DNA of 64,000 nt from Gammaproteobacteria bacterium (GTDB lineage: Bacteria > Pseudomonadota > Gammaproteobacteria > Pseudomonadales > Azotimanducaceae_A), in contig DUAT01000106.1 in the NCBI GenBank assembly GCA_012960755.1, positions 34,562 through 98,561 on the forward strand. Direction: 5' to 3'. The notes under the pieces are model-generated. The model was not told where the DNA came from. It saw only the letters and a list, made by a program, of their open reading frames with translations, and ran no database searches. Below, piece by piece: positions 17,013 to 27,215 of this stretch. Numbering within the stretch: position 1 is the stretch's first letter; every line of letters begins with the position of its first letter. The translations under genes and the position numbers were made by a program.

Positions 17013-17426
17013 TTAAAGCGGTTCGCCGCCGGGTTCCAACGCATTAATCGTGCCTTGGCCAGGTGTTACGAATAACATGGTGGTCGGCGAGTGTGGCTTC
17101 GCCGTATGCCAGACGCCTTTTGGCACAATAACATAAGTACCGGGTGTTGATACCCGGATGGTTTCTTCTTCGCCATCCACCATTAAAACGAAATCAGTAT
17201 CACCACTCAGCAGGTAAACCCATTCATCTCCATGAGGGTGAATCTCCCACACTCCCCAGGGTTCATCGAAGCTGTGCTGGGAACATAACATGTGGCCGCT
17301 GAAGTCGCCGAACTCATTGTCCAGGTCTGCATAGAATGTCGGGCTATCTGTTTTCAAGTGAGCAGCGCCATCCGGGCTGAGAATTGTGCGCACCTTGTCA
17401 AGACGATGTGGGCCGGTATCGATCAT
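17013..17426 (-). CDS. Cupin-domain protein
   Basis: The 137-residue protein is a single cupin beta-barrel. Motif 1 is EIHPHGDEWVYLLSGD, with the two His and the Glu that usually bind metal; motif 2 is VIVPKGVWHTAKPH, with the third His. Such small cupins can be dioxygenases, isomerases or ligand sensors. The neighbours give no pathway. The acyl-CoA synthetase gene starts 250 bases to the right on the opposite strand. Confidence 0.85.
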   Translation of the reverse strand: MIDTGPHRLDKVRTILSPDGAAHLKTDSPTFYADLDNEFGDFSGHMLCSQHSFDEPWGVWEIHPHGDEWVYLLSGDTDFVLMVDGEEETIRVSTPGTYVIVPKGVWHTAKPHSPTTMLFVTPGQGTINALEPGGEPL

Positions 17427-17675
17427 GGTTTCCTGTCACGTTGATAGCGTAAAACCCAGCGTAAATCTCTTGCTGTAGAGGCGCTAGTATTATGTTATGG
17501 GGTTCCGAGATAACAGCAATTATGACAAAGTGTCAATTCGTGATTTGTCATGATCGAACCTGTTTTCGTGTACCAATATGGTAGTTGCTGCTGTCCTTCG
17601 AGGATAAATCGAGTAGTATTTCGCTTCTTATAGTCGAAAGAACACAAACCTGAACACGAAAAGGACAAACAGCGA

Positions 17676-19193
17676 ATGCACACACTGATCGATCCATTGA
17701 AGCGGGCCATGCAAATTGGCCCGCAAGAAATCGCGCTGATCAACGATGATGTCGAATTTACCTATGCAGACTTATGGCGCCGCTGCAGTTTGTTGGTTGG
17801 GGGTTTAAGGTCAAAGGGGGCTCAAAAGGGTGACCGAGTCGCTATCCTGGCCAACAATTCACACCAGTATGTGGAGACTTATGTAGGTGTTCCTGCTGGT
17901 GGCATGGTCGTGGTGCCGATGAACACCCGTCACGCAATGCCTGAGTTAGCCTACGCATTAAAAGACTCTGGGGCCAAAATCCTAATTACCGATCGGACCG
18001 AACTCGGCGAATTGGCGGAAATAGTTGATCACGTGATCACCCTGCCAAATGACTATGAAGCGTTGTTAGATCAGGCCAGTGAGGCTGTTCTTGGTGAGGA
18101 TCCGGATGAAGATGCACTAGCCGGGTTGTTTTATACCGGTGGTACCACCGGTGCCAGCAAGGGGGTCATGTTGACCCATCGCAATTTGATCGCCAACACG
18201 CATAACTGGTTGGCAACGATTCCCCAGACTTCCGAAGATCGAATCCTGGTCATGGCGCCAATGTTCCACGCCGCTGGTTCCAACGGGATTCTTGGTGCTA
18301 TATGGCTGGGCTCATGTCAAATATCGTTGGGCACATTCGACCCAAAAGTAGCTCTCGACCTGATCGAGAAACATGAGATTAACATCACCCTGGGCGTGCC
18401 CACCATGTTATCGGCGTTGGCGGAAGAACAGCATTCGAATCCACGTAAGACAGATAGCCTGGAAATTCTCGCCCACGGCGGCTCTCCCATCGCGACTGAA
18501 GTGATTCGCCGTACCAGCAGCGCTTTTCCCAGCGCCCAGATGGTTGAAGTCTACGGCGCTACGGAGCTGTCACCCCTGGCCACAATTTTGTGTAATGAAG
18601 AAAAACTTGTTGATGATCCGAGGGCTCGTTCCTGTGGCAGATCGGTGATTGGTTGTTACGTGAGCATTTGCGACCCAGAAGGTAACGAAATGCCAACCGG
18701 CGAAGTCGGAGAAGTAGTTGTCGCTGGCACCAATGTGATGAAGGGGTACTGGAATAAGGAAGAGCAAACCGCCACAGTACTAAAAAATGGTGATTACTGG
18801 ACCGGTGACCTGGGTTACCTCGATGCGGCTGGTTACTTGTTCCTGGTGGATCGTTCCAAGGACATGATTGTGAGTGGAGGAGAGAATGTCTACTCCACCG
18901 AAGTTGAAGAGATTTTGTACAAACATCCCGCTGTTCTGGAAGCCGCGGCCTTCGGCGTACCGGATGAAAAATGGGGAGAGGCAGTGCATGCCGTTGTTGT
19001 GCCCCGGGCAGAACATAGCAATGTAGATCCTGCGGAGATTATTGATTTTTGCCGGGAACACATTGCCGGTTACAAGGTGCCCAAGGCCATTGACATTCAA
19101 CACGAGCCGTTGCCCAAATCAGGGCCTGGTAAAGTGCTGAAGAGGGAATTGAGGGCGCCTTACTGGGAATCTACCGATCGTTCAGTGAACTGA
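17676..19193 (+). CDS. Acyl-CoA synthetase (class I adenylate-forming enzyme)
   Basis: The 505-residue protein carries all ANL-superfamily core motifs: the P-loop FYTGGTTGASKGVMLTH (about 152-168), A5 EVYGATELSP, A7 WTGDLGYLDAAGYL with the ATP-binding Asp, the hinge DRSKDMIVSGGENVYSTEVE, and the catalytic Lys in PKSGPGKVLKREL. It activates a carboxylic acid to acyl-AMP and then forms acyl-CoA; medium or long-chain fatty acid is the usual substrate, although aryl acids are possible. The ATG at 17676 has an AAGGA site upstream. It is monocistronic and intact within a degraded region. Confidence 0.9.
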   Translation: MHTLIDPLKRAMQIGPQEIALINDDVEFTYADLWRRCSLLVGGLRSKGAQKGDRVAILANNSHQYVETYVGVPAGGMVVVPMNTRHAMPELAYALKDSGAKILITDRTELGELAEIVDHVITLPNDYEALLDQASEAVLGEDPDEDALAGLFYTGGTTGASKGVMLTHRNLIANTHNWLATIPQTSEDRILVMAPMFHAAGSNGILGAIWLGSCQISLGTFDPKVALDLIEKHEINITLGVPTMLSALAEEQHSNPRKTDSLEILAHGGSPIATEVIRRTSSAFPSAQMVEVYGATELSPLATILCNEEKLVDDPRARSCGRSVIGCYVSICDPEGNEMPTGEVGEVVVAGTNVMKGYWNKEEQTATVLKNGDYWTGDLGYLDAAGYLFLVDRSKDMIVSGGENVYSTEVEEILYKHPAVLEAAAFGVPDEKWGEAVHAVVVPRAEHSNVDPAEIIDFCREHIAGYKVPKAIDIQHEPLPKSGPGKVLKRELRAPYWESTDRSVN

Positions 19194-19212
19194 GGATTTA
19201 CCCCGTTTAGAT

Positions 19213-19244
19213 AGCCGGAAGATACCATCCGGGTTTTTCCGGCT
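19213..19244 (+). terminator. Possible transcription terminator hairpin
   Basis: AGCCGGAA at 19213-19220 pairs perfectly with TTCCGGCT at 19237-19244 across a 16-base loop, 20 bases after the acyl-CoA synthetase stop. There is no strong T-run after the stem; a run of five T lies inside the loop. It could serve both converging genes. Confidence 0.4.
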
Positions 19245-19265
19245 TTGCCCGAGGGTAACTCGATC

Positions 19266-19595
19266 TTAAGCGAGTTCGAACTGTTGTTGTTTCTTCATGC
19301 TGTGTTTGAAGGCGCCAGCGAGGATTTGTTCCAGTACCTTAAGATCCACATCATCCAATTTGTTGATATACCAGCAACCGCCGCGAGCGGTTTTGTGTTT
19401 GCCTAACCTCTTGATCAAACTGTCTGCGTTTTTGAATTTTGTCGTGACATAGAAGGCCAGTGCCTGAGCTCTCGGCGAAAAACCCAGCATGCAGATTTCC
19501 CCGTCCTGACCATTGGCGTACTTGTAGTTTGATTTACCGAATCCGATGATAGAGGGACCCCACATCGTGGCAGCTGGAACGCCGGTACATTGCAT
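19266..19595 (-). pseudogene. DUF1801 protein, 5'-truncated
   Basis: The 109-residue frame carries the DUF1801 core, with the MWGPSIIGFGKSNYKYANG motif near its N-terminus, then GFSPRAQALAFYV and the ARGGCWYINKLDDVD segment. Complete family members are about 140 residues and have a further N-terminal helical part before this motif. An in-frame TGA lies just before the first ATG, and the upstream DNA shows no homologous extension. I read it as a truncated gene. The adjoining plus-strand DNA at 19566-19811 has an open frame (NAMLCDDIDVGKLPKNYVDK) that may be debris of another gene. Confidence 0.65.
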
Positions 19596-19858
19596 CCTTC
19601 AAACGCCATGTTATGTGACGACATCGATGTCGGTAAGCTCCCCAAAAACTATGTCGACAAAAAACTGTTCGTCGCACCCCTTTACACTTATCAACAAGGC
19701 AAACAATGCGGTGCGGGCCAGCCCTGTGACTTCAGGCCTTCAACTGGCAGTGCCTTATGTTACTCAGGTAGCAATGGTTCATTCGTCGGAGCATTTGCCT
19801 GCGTCCAGTAGCCGTTGATTACCATTGCATCTGCTTTAAGCGACCTTGCTATGATAGG

Positions 19859-20203
19859 TTGTCATGGGTGATGGATGAGGCATTATGCGTTGTTGTGCTT
19901 TGGTCACAAAAATCAGTCGATTCCGATTGGGTTCGCAATGAAGCCCAGGACGGTCGCGATCGTGAACTTCTGGTACCGGTAATTATTGATGATGTAAAAC
20001 TACCGTTGGAATTTCGTCGAATACAGACGGCAAATCTTGTCGCCTGGCCAGGTTCCAAAGGAGATCTGGATGTACTAATTGCATCTATCAATGGTTGCAT
20101 TGAGCATGGCTCTGTAAGATCTGAATCCTGGGTCATCGCCAGTGCATTGCGACACTTCATACAAACCCCAAACCGACTATTGAGAGTTGTAGTGTCGAGT
20201 TGA
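19859..20203 (+). pseudogene. TIR-domain protein fragment, N-terminus missing
   Basis: The frame encodes the second half of a bacterial TIR domain: CVVVLWSQKSVDSDWVRNEA (the Glu here aligns with the catalytic Glu of NADase TIR domains), then ELLVPVIIDDVKLPLEF and NLVAWPGSKGDLDVLIASI. The first strands and helix of the domain, normally about 60 residues, have no counterpart upstream. About 50 further residues follow, with no recognised domain. It precedes a second TIR gene on the same strand by about 230 bases, so a former tandem or duplicated pair is likely. Confidence 0.65.
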
Positions 20204-20436
20204 TTAAGAATCTATAGAGATGACCTATGCGATGCATCATCGACACCTCTCCGTTACTGCATATGGTATGAGCTCTAAACAAGCGATCGTTAGATATCTG
20301 AACTCCATCTGACCCAGAATCATAAGGTTACAGTTCTATAACTTTTTCAAGAACTGTCTACCCGCTAAATCTGAGTACCTTGATTTACACCTTGATAAAC
20401 GGCAACCTTATTGCACCGTAAAAAGTAAGAAATGTG

Positions 20437-22278
20437 ATGACACGGCCGTTCCCAGCTTATACAGGCGATGAACGTTACGTCTTTGTGAGTTATTCCCACA
20501 AGGACTCATCTCATGTGTACGCCGAACTGACTTGGTTGAAGGATTGCGGTTTCAACATCTGGTACGACGATGGCATCGAAGTGGGCACAGAGTGGAGTGA
20601 AGATCTGGCCAATCATATCGAAGGCGCCAAGCTATTTCTGTTCTTTGTCACTCCTCAATCAGCTGAATCCCAGAACTGTCGCAATGAAGTGAACTTCGCA
20701 CTAAAAAAAGAAATCCCCATTCTCGCCGTGCATCTCCAACAGACAGATCTACCGGGGGGATTATCACTCAACCTGCCCGCCCAACAGGCCGTACTGAAAC
20801 ATGCCCTGGCGGATCAGGAGTATCGAGACAAGCTGCAAAATCGAATGGCGAAATTGATGGAGCAGATCAGCGTACCGAGACCGGCTACACCTAAGCATAG
20901 AGGCCTGTGGCGCGGACTCATCGCTCTTGCAATTTTCGGAACAGGTTTTCTTCTTTATAGCCAATTTGTCCCAGTAGGTGTGAAAGAAGAACCTGCAAGT
21001 GAGGTGGTGGTTTTCGATTGGGCAAAGGCCTTTTCGATTGTTGTGCTTCCTTTTCAGCCTGGTTTCTCGGACCCGGAAATGGAAGCCATCTCAAGAGGGT
21101 TATCTGACGAGGTTGTGCGACAGCTTACGCAAAAACGCGCATGTGCTCTTGAACCCATCTGCCACGCACTGAGAGTCTCTAAATCCGACGGATATCAGAA
21201 CGATGCGCACGATTTCCACTATGTACTTCGGGGCAACATCCAACCAGGGAGTAAAGCTATTCAGATTCGAGCCCAATTGGTCAGAGCGGACAATTCAAGC
21301 ATCTGGTCAAAAACCTATCTTCGATCACTCGACAATACTGATGTATTTACACTGCAATCCGAAGTCGCCAATTCTATCGCTGAACTTTCTGCCATATGGT
21401 TAGGCTTCGATTTACTTAAACAATACGCATCGATACACCCCAGTCTCGAATCAGCGAAACCCAAAGCGCGTGAAGATTTTCTCAAAGCTCATGAGCAGGC
21501 GCGTCTCGCTAATACAGGTGAAGGAGGTTCTCACCGGATTCAAAAAAATTACCTCGAGAAGTCGATCGAAGTTGATCCTCAATTTGCGCTCCCTTATCTA
21601 CTCCTTTCCAAGATATATACGTATGGCTTAGGGGGAATGTCTCACAACGAGGCAACAAACGCCGCGCTCACCTATATTGAAAAGGCGATCGAGCTTAATC
21701 CCAAGGATCCTCAAAACCTGCTTCAGGCAGGGCGAGTCCATCTGCTGATGACATTGGACTACCGCAAAGCAAACCAACTACTTCAACAAGGCATGAAGCA
21801 ACACCCTGAATGGGGATGGTTTCCTGCAGCATTGTCCATGATCGCTCTTCGCGAAGGCAGAATGCATGCAGCATAGAGTTTGATGTCAACTGCAGCAAAA
21901 ATCCCGTTCCATTTTGAACAGGCCAATTTCCAATACAACTACGCATGGTTACTGTTCTTGAGTGGTCATTACGAACTATCACTGGCCGAATCTTCCAGGG
22001 GATTAGAGTTGGCAACTGGCGGTGGAGCAAGGGCAGACCTGCTTTCGATTCGATGGGAAGCACTGATTGAATTACGCAGATTTGAAGAGGCAAGACCTCT
22101 CATTGACGAAGCCTGGAAATTCGACGGCACAATAAGGCCTGAATCTTATGTCGCGGCGTATGCCAGAACTCCCAGATTTAAGCAGGCGATCAATCTCCTG
22201 GACCAAAAGGAAACGCTGACGAAAGCTGGAGAACAAGCCAGAATCGCCAGAAAGAAGGGCTCTGGTTGTGAGTTCTGA
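20437..22278 (+). pseudogene. TIR - membrane helix - FlgO/TolB-like - TPR protein, split by an in-frame TAG
   Basis: The frame encodes 613 codons with one internal stop, TAG at 21874-21876 (codon 480). The domains in order are an N-terminal TIR domain (residues about 10-140, with ERYVFVSYSHKDSSHVYAEL and SQNCRNEVNFAL), one membrane helix (about 165-180), an extracytoplasmic FlgO/TolB-like domain (FSIVVLPFQPGFSDPEMEAI, later LRGNIQPG), and TPR repeats from about 385 to the end that continue past the TAG (FQYNYAWLLFLSGHYELSLA). This layout is known from TIR-TPR proteins related to the cyclase/CadC group. A CAG-to-TAG change explains the stop. A shorter product lacking the last TPRs might still be made. 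The role is unknown; it is signalling or defence by family. Confidence 0.7.
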
Positions 22279-22430
22279 TCAGATCAGCCATGTCGGGTTT
22301 AGAGCGTGAAGGATGGCTCTTTAATCAGGGCATATGATCTGAGTTTTTCGTGGGTTCATTGAGCATGATATTCACTGAGACACATTCATGAAACGAACAA
22401 CAGTGTCTTAAGGAAGTGTATTTTGTAAAC

Positions 22431-23378
22431 TCAATTCCCATCCCCAATGTTCAATGTAGCCAGAAACTGGTCAATCGCAGTTTCTACTTCTTCTGAATGA
22501 GAAAATGGCATCATATGATCACCGCCCTCAATTCTGTGCAGTATTGCGCCCGGAATCTGATTAACAAGTATTTCACTTTGTGCGAAAGGCACATTGATGT
22601 CTTCAGTACCATGAATAATCAAAGTCGGCACAGTGATTTCCGAGTTAGGCAGGTCGAGAGAGCTAAATACCGACGAGTCGTTTCTCTGTCCAGTCTCGCG
22701 CTGTGAAATTGGCCATATCGACCACATCAAGGCTCCCAGATTGGCTGTTTTTTCCGCATCCTGCAGTACCAATTGTTGATTAGCTGGGTCTGGTATCATT
22801 AATCCGACGATTCCTTCTGGACCCATAAGCCTGTTCATCAACGATATCATCGCCCACATGACAAAATCTGATTGCATAAAAGCGGGCGCTTCCGACTCTT
22901 CACCAAGGTCCAACTTCTGAGAAACCGCTTCCATGGCAATTAGAGCCACTGTTCGTTCCGGGTAGAGTGAAGCAAAGGCAAGAGAAGAAGGTCCACCACC
23001 TGAAGCACCCATCACAATTACGGAGTCAATATCTAACGACTCCAGCAAAGCCGCGTAAGCCTGCGCCTGCTTAACGGGTGTTCTGCCCACTACCAAGGGA
23101 GTACGTAGATAACCGGGTCGAGATGGAGCAAGCACTCGAAATCCTGGGGTTGGCGGTGCCTGATCATAGCCACCGGGTGTGCCGTGTAAAAATAGCAGCA
23201 CCGGGCCGGTGTTACCGACCATTTGATACTCAATCGGTCCTGCCGAAGTGTCTGCGATCTGGCTTCCCGACGCCAACAGATCCAGTTGCTCATCTCGAAA
23301 ACTCGAATAAAAGATATAAGTAACTACTGAGATAAGCACCAGGGAAGCCAGAATACCTATGCTGATTTTTTTGATCAT
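22431..23378 (-). CDS. Membrane-anchored alpha/beta hydrolase
   Basis: From ATG 23378 the protein has 315 residues. It starts with a signal-anchor helix (MIKKISIGILASLVLISVVT), followed by an alpha/beta-hydrolase domain with the oxyanion motif LFLHGTPGGYDQ, the nucleophile elbow VIVMGASGGGPS (Ser in GASGG), an acid near IIHGTEDINVP and the His in EGGDHMMPF. An AAGGTAGG-like site precedes this ATG; the longer frame upstream to 23636 has no homology. It likely acts in the periplasm on an ester or related bond. The substrate is unknown. Confidence 0.82.
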   Translation of the reverse strand: MIKKISIGILASLVLISVVTYIFYSSFRDEQLDLLASGSQIADTSAGPIEYQMVGNTGPVLLFLHGTPGGYDQAPPTPGFRVLAPSRPGYLRTPLVVGRTPVKQAQAYAALLESLDIDSVIVMGASGGGPSSLAFASLYPERTVALIAMEAVSQKLDLGEESEAPAFMQSDFVMWAMISLMNRLMGPEGIVGLMIPDPANQQLVLQDAEKTANLGALMWSIWPISQRETGQRNDSSVFSSLDLPNSEITVPTLIIHGTEDINVPFAQSEILVNQIPGAILHRIEGGDHMMPFSHSEEVETAIDQFLATLNIGDGN

Positions 23379-23609
23379 GAACCTACCTTCATTAGGTTTA
23401 CTTACCGAAATAAAACAATGCCCATAATGCGGTATCAAATCAAGATATAGCAAACGAACTAGTCTCGATTCGATGAACCTGTCATTGTGACATTGAATTT
23501 TATTTTCTTCCGAGTCCAAGTTGCGCACAGACATCCAACGAAACGGCGGCTGGAAAGTGCAGCATAGGTTCGCTGGGGTTGTCCCGGCTGCGGTCCGGGT
23601 ATACCTAAA

Positions 23610-23870
23610 TGAACGTTGCTTGTGCCGGGAAGCCACAAGTGGCCTGGTGACCGGAAAGTAATCAATGAGGAGATTGTCGAGGCAGAGATGCCAGCCGGTT
23701 CTGTACTCTACTGGACGGGCGGACTACTTCACGGTGCAGGTGCTAATACGTCACAGGAGTGGCACTATGGGGTGATCCTGACCTATTCAGCAGGCTGGTT
23801 GCGGCAGGAAGAAAATTAATATATGGACGTACCAGTAGAAAGACTTGCCGAGCTTTCGCCAGAGATCCCG
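23610..23870 (+). pseudogene. Phytanoyl-CoA dioxygenase (PhyH) fragment
   Basis: An open frame from about 23616 reads VPGSHKWPGDRKVINEEI, then EMPAGSVLYWTGGLLHGAGA with the distal iron-binding His, and WHYGVILTYSAGWLRQEEN. It then meets a TAA (23817-23819) and continues in frame with DVPVERLAELSPEIP, which is the usual continuation in this family after a Gln. Only about the last third of the protein is present; the upstream part with HxD is missing, and the end is degraded. CAA to TAA explains the stop. The fragment is unrelated in position to the intact PhyH gene at 11487. Confidence 0.7.
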
Positions 23871-23993
23871 CTCTGTGATTCACCAGCGAAACGCCTCGGC
23901 TCGTCCACCGCACGCGATTGTCAGCCATGTGATGCCAGGCCGTTTCGACTAAGAGTCATTGTTCTCTAGTTATTGAGGGACGGCCATATGCTG

Positions 23994-26375
23994 TCAGTCT
24001 CCAAGCTTCACGACTACCTTGCTGATTTCGTCTGTAAAATCGAACGGGAGGTGATACTCCTCGCTGACGGGCTCACCTGCGTCCATGCCGATATCAAAGG
24101 TCTCGTCGAGAGAGATACGAAAGCCCATTGTGCGCTTGACATCGACCTGCGCGACCTCCGCGCCGTCGACGAACAGTTTGCCTGTACCACCCCCACCTGG
24201 CCGCTTTCCACCTTTGTAATCAAATGAATAGCGAATCGTGTGCTTGCCTGGAGTCAGCTTCTTCGTAGACCGTGTGCTATACCGCTCAAGGTTCGCAACA
24301 TTGTACGTGTAGACCGGCACGCCATCGATCACGTACAGACCCCAGCCACCGAAACGGCCGCCTTGCGTTACTAACATGCCCTCGGGCATTCCATCACCGA
24401 TCTCGATTTCTACAGTGATGTCGTGGTCCTTGTTTTTGAGGTCCGGCGCGGTGCCCTCTGGAATGCGGTGCATGCCATCATAGTAGGTGAACGTGTCGCG
24501 GCCTTAGGTAAGGCTCGGGCGTAGGCTTACATCGAGCCGCTCGACCCTACTATTGTCGATGGGCAGAACGTTGTACTTCGCGGCTTCGCCATAGAATACC
24601 AACTGCATCTCCGCGAGCCGTTCAGGGTGCTTCTCCGCGAGGTTCTCGCTCTGCGAGAAGTCCTCCGCAACGTTGTAGAGCTCCCACTCGAAGTCGGTGA
24701 TCGGATCGCCCGGCGCAGCGAAGCTGGCCCACGGAGCGGTAGGCGGTGTCGTGCTGGCGATCCAGCCGTTGTCATAGATTGCCCGGTTGCCTATCATCTC
24801 GAAGTACTGTCGCGTACGTGTAGAGGGCGCTTTGGAGTCATTGAAGGAGTACGCCATGCTTGTGCCCTCGATTGAGCGCTGCGGCACTCCATTGATCGAA
24901 TCGGGCGCGGGTAAGCCAGTGGCCTCGAGAATCGTCGGCATGATATCAATGATGTGGTGGAACTGATTTCGAATCTCGCCCTTTCCTTTGATGCCGTCTG
25001 GCCACGAGATCGCGAGACCGTTGCGGGTGCCGCCGAAATGCGACGCGATCTGCTTGGTCCACTGAAACGGCGTGTCCATTGCGTGCGCCCATGCCGACGG
25101 GAAGTGCCCGAAGGTGTTCGGACCACCAAGTTCGTCGATCCGCGCGTACGTGTCCTCGAAAGGCACCGTGATGCCGTTGAAGAAAGTCATCTCGTTGAGT
25201 AGGCCGTCAGGGCTGCCTTCCGCGCTGGCGCCGTTGTCACCGACGATGTACATGACCAACGTATTATCCATCTCACCCGTCGCTTCGACCGCATCAAGGA
25301 TACGGGCGATCTGGTAGTCCATGTGTGCCAGCGCACCGGCGTAGACTTCCATCATCCGGGAGTACAGCTCCTTCTGGTCGTCGTTCAGCGAATCCCAGGC
25401 ACGTAGCGCGTCCGGGCGCTTGGTGAGCTTGGTGCCCTTGGGGATGATCCCCATAGCCAGCTGTCGGGCAAAAGTCTCCTTCCGCATCTCGTCCCACCCC
25501 TGATCAAACTGGCCCTTGAATTTCTCGATCCACTCCTTGGGTGCGTGGTGCGGCGCGTGCGATGTGCCGGGCGCGTAATAAACCAGGAACGGTTTGTCAG
25601 GGGCGAGCGCATGCTGCTGCTGAATGTAACGAACCGCCCGGTCCGCCATGTCCTCGTCAAGGTGGTAGTCCTTGGTGTTTGGCGGCTCGACTGGTTTGGT
25701 GCCGTCGAAGATGGCTGGTGTGAACTGGCTCGTATCACCGCCTATGAAGCCGAAGAAGTTCTCGAACCCAAGGCCCGTGGGCCAGAGGTCAAACGGTCCT
25801 GCCTCGCTGGAATGCCAGTCAGGCACGTTGTGGTTCTTCCCGTACCAGATCGTGTTGTAGCCGTTCTGCTTTAGGATCTCAGCGACGCTGCCGTTTTGCT
25901 TTGACATCAAGGAGTTGTAACCAGGCATGCCGGTGCCGAGCTCCATGATCACACCGGTGGCCACAGAGTGGTGGTTGCGTCCAGTGAGAAGCGCTGCGCG
26001 CGTCGGCGAGCAGAGCGCGGTGGTGTGGAACTGGTTATAGCGCAACCCGGCGTTGGCAATTCGATCAAGCGCCGGTGTGGGGACTGGACCACCAAATGGC
26101 GCGGTGGCACCGAAGCCCACATCATCCGGCATGATGAGCAGGATGTTGGGCGCACCTTTCGGAGCCGCGACCTCGGCCGGGAAGTCCAGTACTGACTCTG
26201 AGACCCTTAGACCAGCTTTGCCCTTGAACTCGGGCTGGAGGATCGGGAGCACCGACCGGTTCTAGTTGGGCTCTGACTCCTGCGCCTGTACTGAGCCAGT
26301 TAGCAATGCAATAGGAACGACTATTAATAGCAGATACCTGGCGGCTCTAAAGGTTGTTTCAGTTAAATTCGTCAT
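23994..26375 (-). pseudogene. Exported arylsulfatase with two in-frame stop codons
   Basis: One frame of 794 codons on the minus strand is broken by TAG at 26264-26262 (codon 38) and TAA at 24506-24504 (codon 624). It starts with a signal peptide (MTNLTETTFRAARYLLLIVV, then LLTGSVQAQ). The sulfatase domain follows, with metal-binding MPDDVGFGAT and the formylglycine motif ALCSPTRAALLTGR near codon 122. The C-terminal domain after the TAA reads MHRIPEGTAPDLKNKDHD and GGRFGGWGLYVIDG, the usual carbohydrate- or lectin-like end of large arylsulfatases. Both stops are one C-to-T change from CAG or CAA. The enzyme would release sulfate from organic esters. The central 580 codons are otherwise intact, so decay is recent, or the stops are errors. 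Confidence 0.8.
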
Positions 26376-26560
26376 TATTTTATCGATTGCCTTTAAGAAT
26401 GAATTAATACAAAGATGCTTCGAGACCATGTTGAAGGTAACCTCGATCATATCCAATTGCTAACGCCACTGCTTATGCGGTTTGCCCGAGGATACATAAT
26501 ATGGTCCCTGCTGCTTAAATTTTCGCCAAATGCACGACGTTAACTAAACGAGAGATACTA

Positions 26561-27165
26561 TGAAAAAAAACCTAATTGCATTCTCAATCGCGATATTTAC
26601 GCCAGCCTTAGTCAATGCCGAAGACACCAGTCTCAACTGGGGGGATACACTTACATACCTCTAATTCAAAGGATACATTATTTTTTTAATAACAGGGATG
26701 GAACTCCAGTAGCGGCTTATCGTTGGGCTAAGGGTTTTCCTGTAATCAACACTTCCAATCGCACGTTGATACAAATTGAAACACCACTGGATTTCTTGGT
26801 TGTCTCCGATCACGCGGAATACATGACGGTTCCAAAGAGATTGTTCACCCATAAAGATGAGTCGTTAAGGGAAACGGAATTTGGTAAGAACCGGTGAACC
26901 TAACGATGCACCCTATGCCAAATTGCGGGCGCGTTGGGAGCCAGTTTACGAAGTGACTCAAATTAACGGCGATTCTAAAACGCATCCAAATCCGAGTCCC
27001 ACCTAGATTCAAACATTTGTTCGACAAAGGCTGGATCGGGCTGGGTTCAGATTTGAGAGAAGCATACAATACGTTTGCCGATTTACATTCATGACCATGG
27101 GGCTATCAAGTTGGTGAACGTGTGGTTGATATCAACATACCAGACAAAAATAGGTGACAGTGGCC
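26561..27165 (+). pseudogene. DUF3604 protein remnant and adjoining debris
   Basis: The DNA starts with an ATG and a signal peptide (MKKNLIAFSIAIFTPALVNA, then EDTSLNWGDT). Frameshifts follow, with the DUF3604 segments NNRDGTPVAAYRWAKGFPVI and ETPLDFLVVSDHAEYM, then after another shift EPNDAPYAKLRARWEPVYEV and TQINGDSKTHPNP. The central part of the normal protein (over 500 residues) is deleted. The last stretch (GWIGLGSDLREAYNTFADLH, stop, PWGYQVGERVVDINIPDKN) may belong to a different gene. DUF3604 genes are often found beside sulfatases in marine bacteria, and here both members are broken. Confidence 0.7.
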
Positions 27166-27215
27166 GGAATAAGTGGCAAATTGCCCCTCAACGATCGAGT
27201 CAGGGCCTTTAAAAA

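Noticed and set aside
16710..17075. 121-residue plus-strand frame
   Set aside because: GTG start without a ribosome binding site, no recognised family, and its end is antisense to the cupin gene.
19566..19811. Plus-strand frame NAMLCDDIDVGKLPKNYVDK
   Set aside because: The frame is open with many Cys, and may be the end of a lost gene, but it has no start or family and borders a truncation.
20437..22278. UAG recoding (for example pyrrolysine) in the TIR-TPR gene
   Set aside because: Other genes in the region are broken by TAA and TGA as well, so decay by C-to-T change is simpler than recoding.
24527..26195. Many frames on both strands over the arylsulfatase
   Set aside because: High GC third positions give long shadow frames; only the sulfatase frame has homology.
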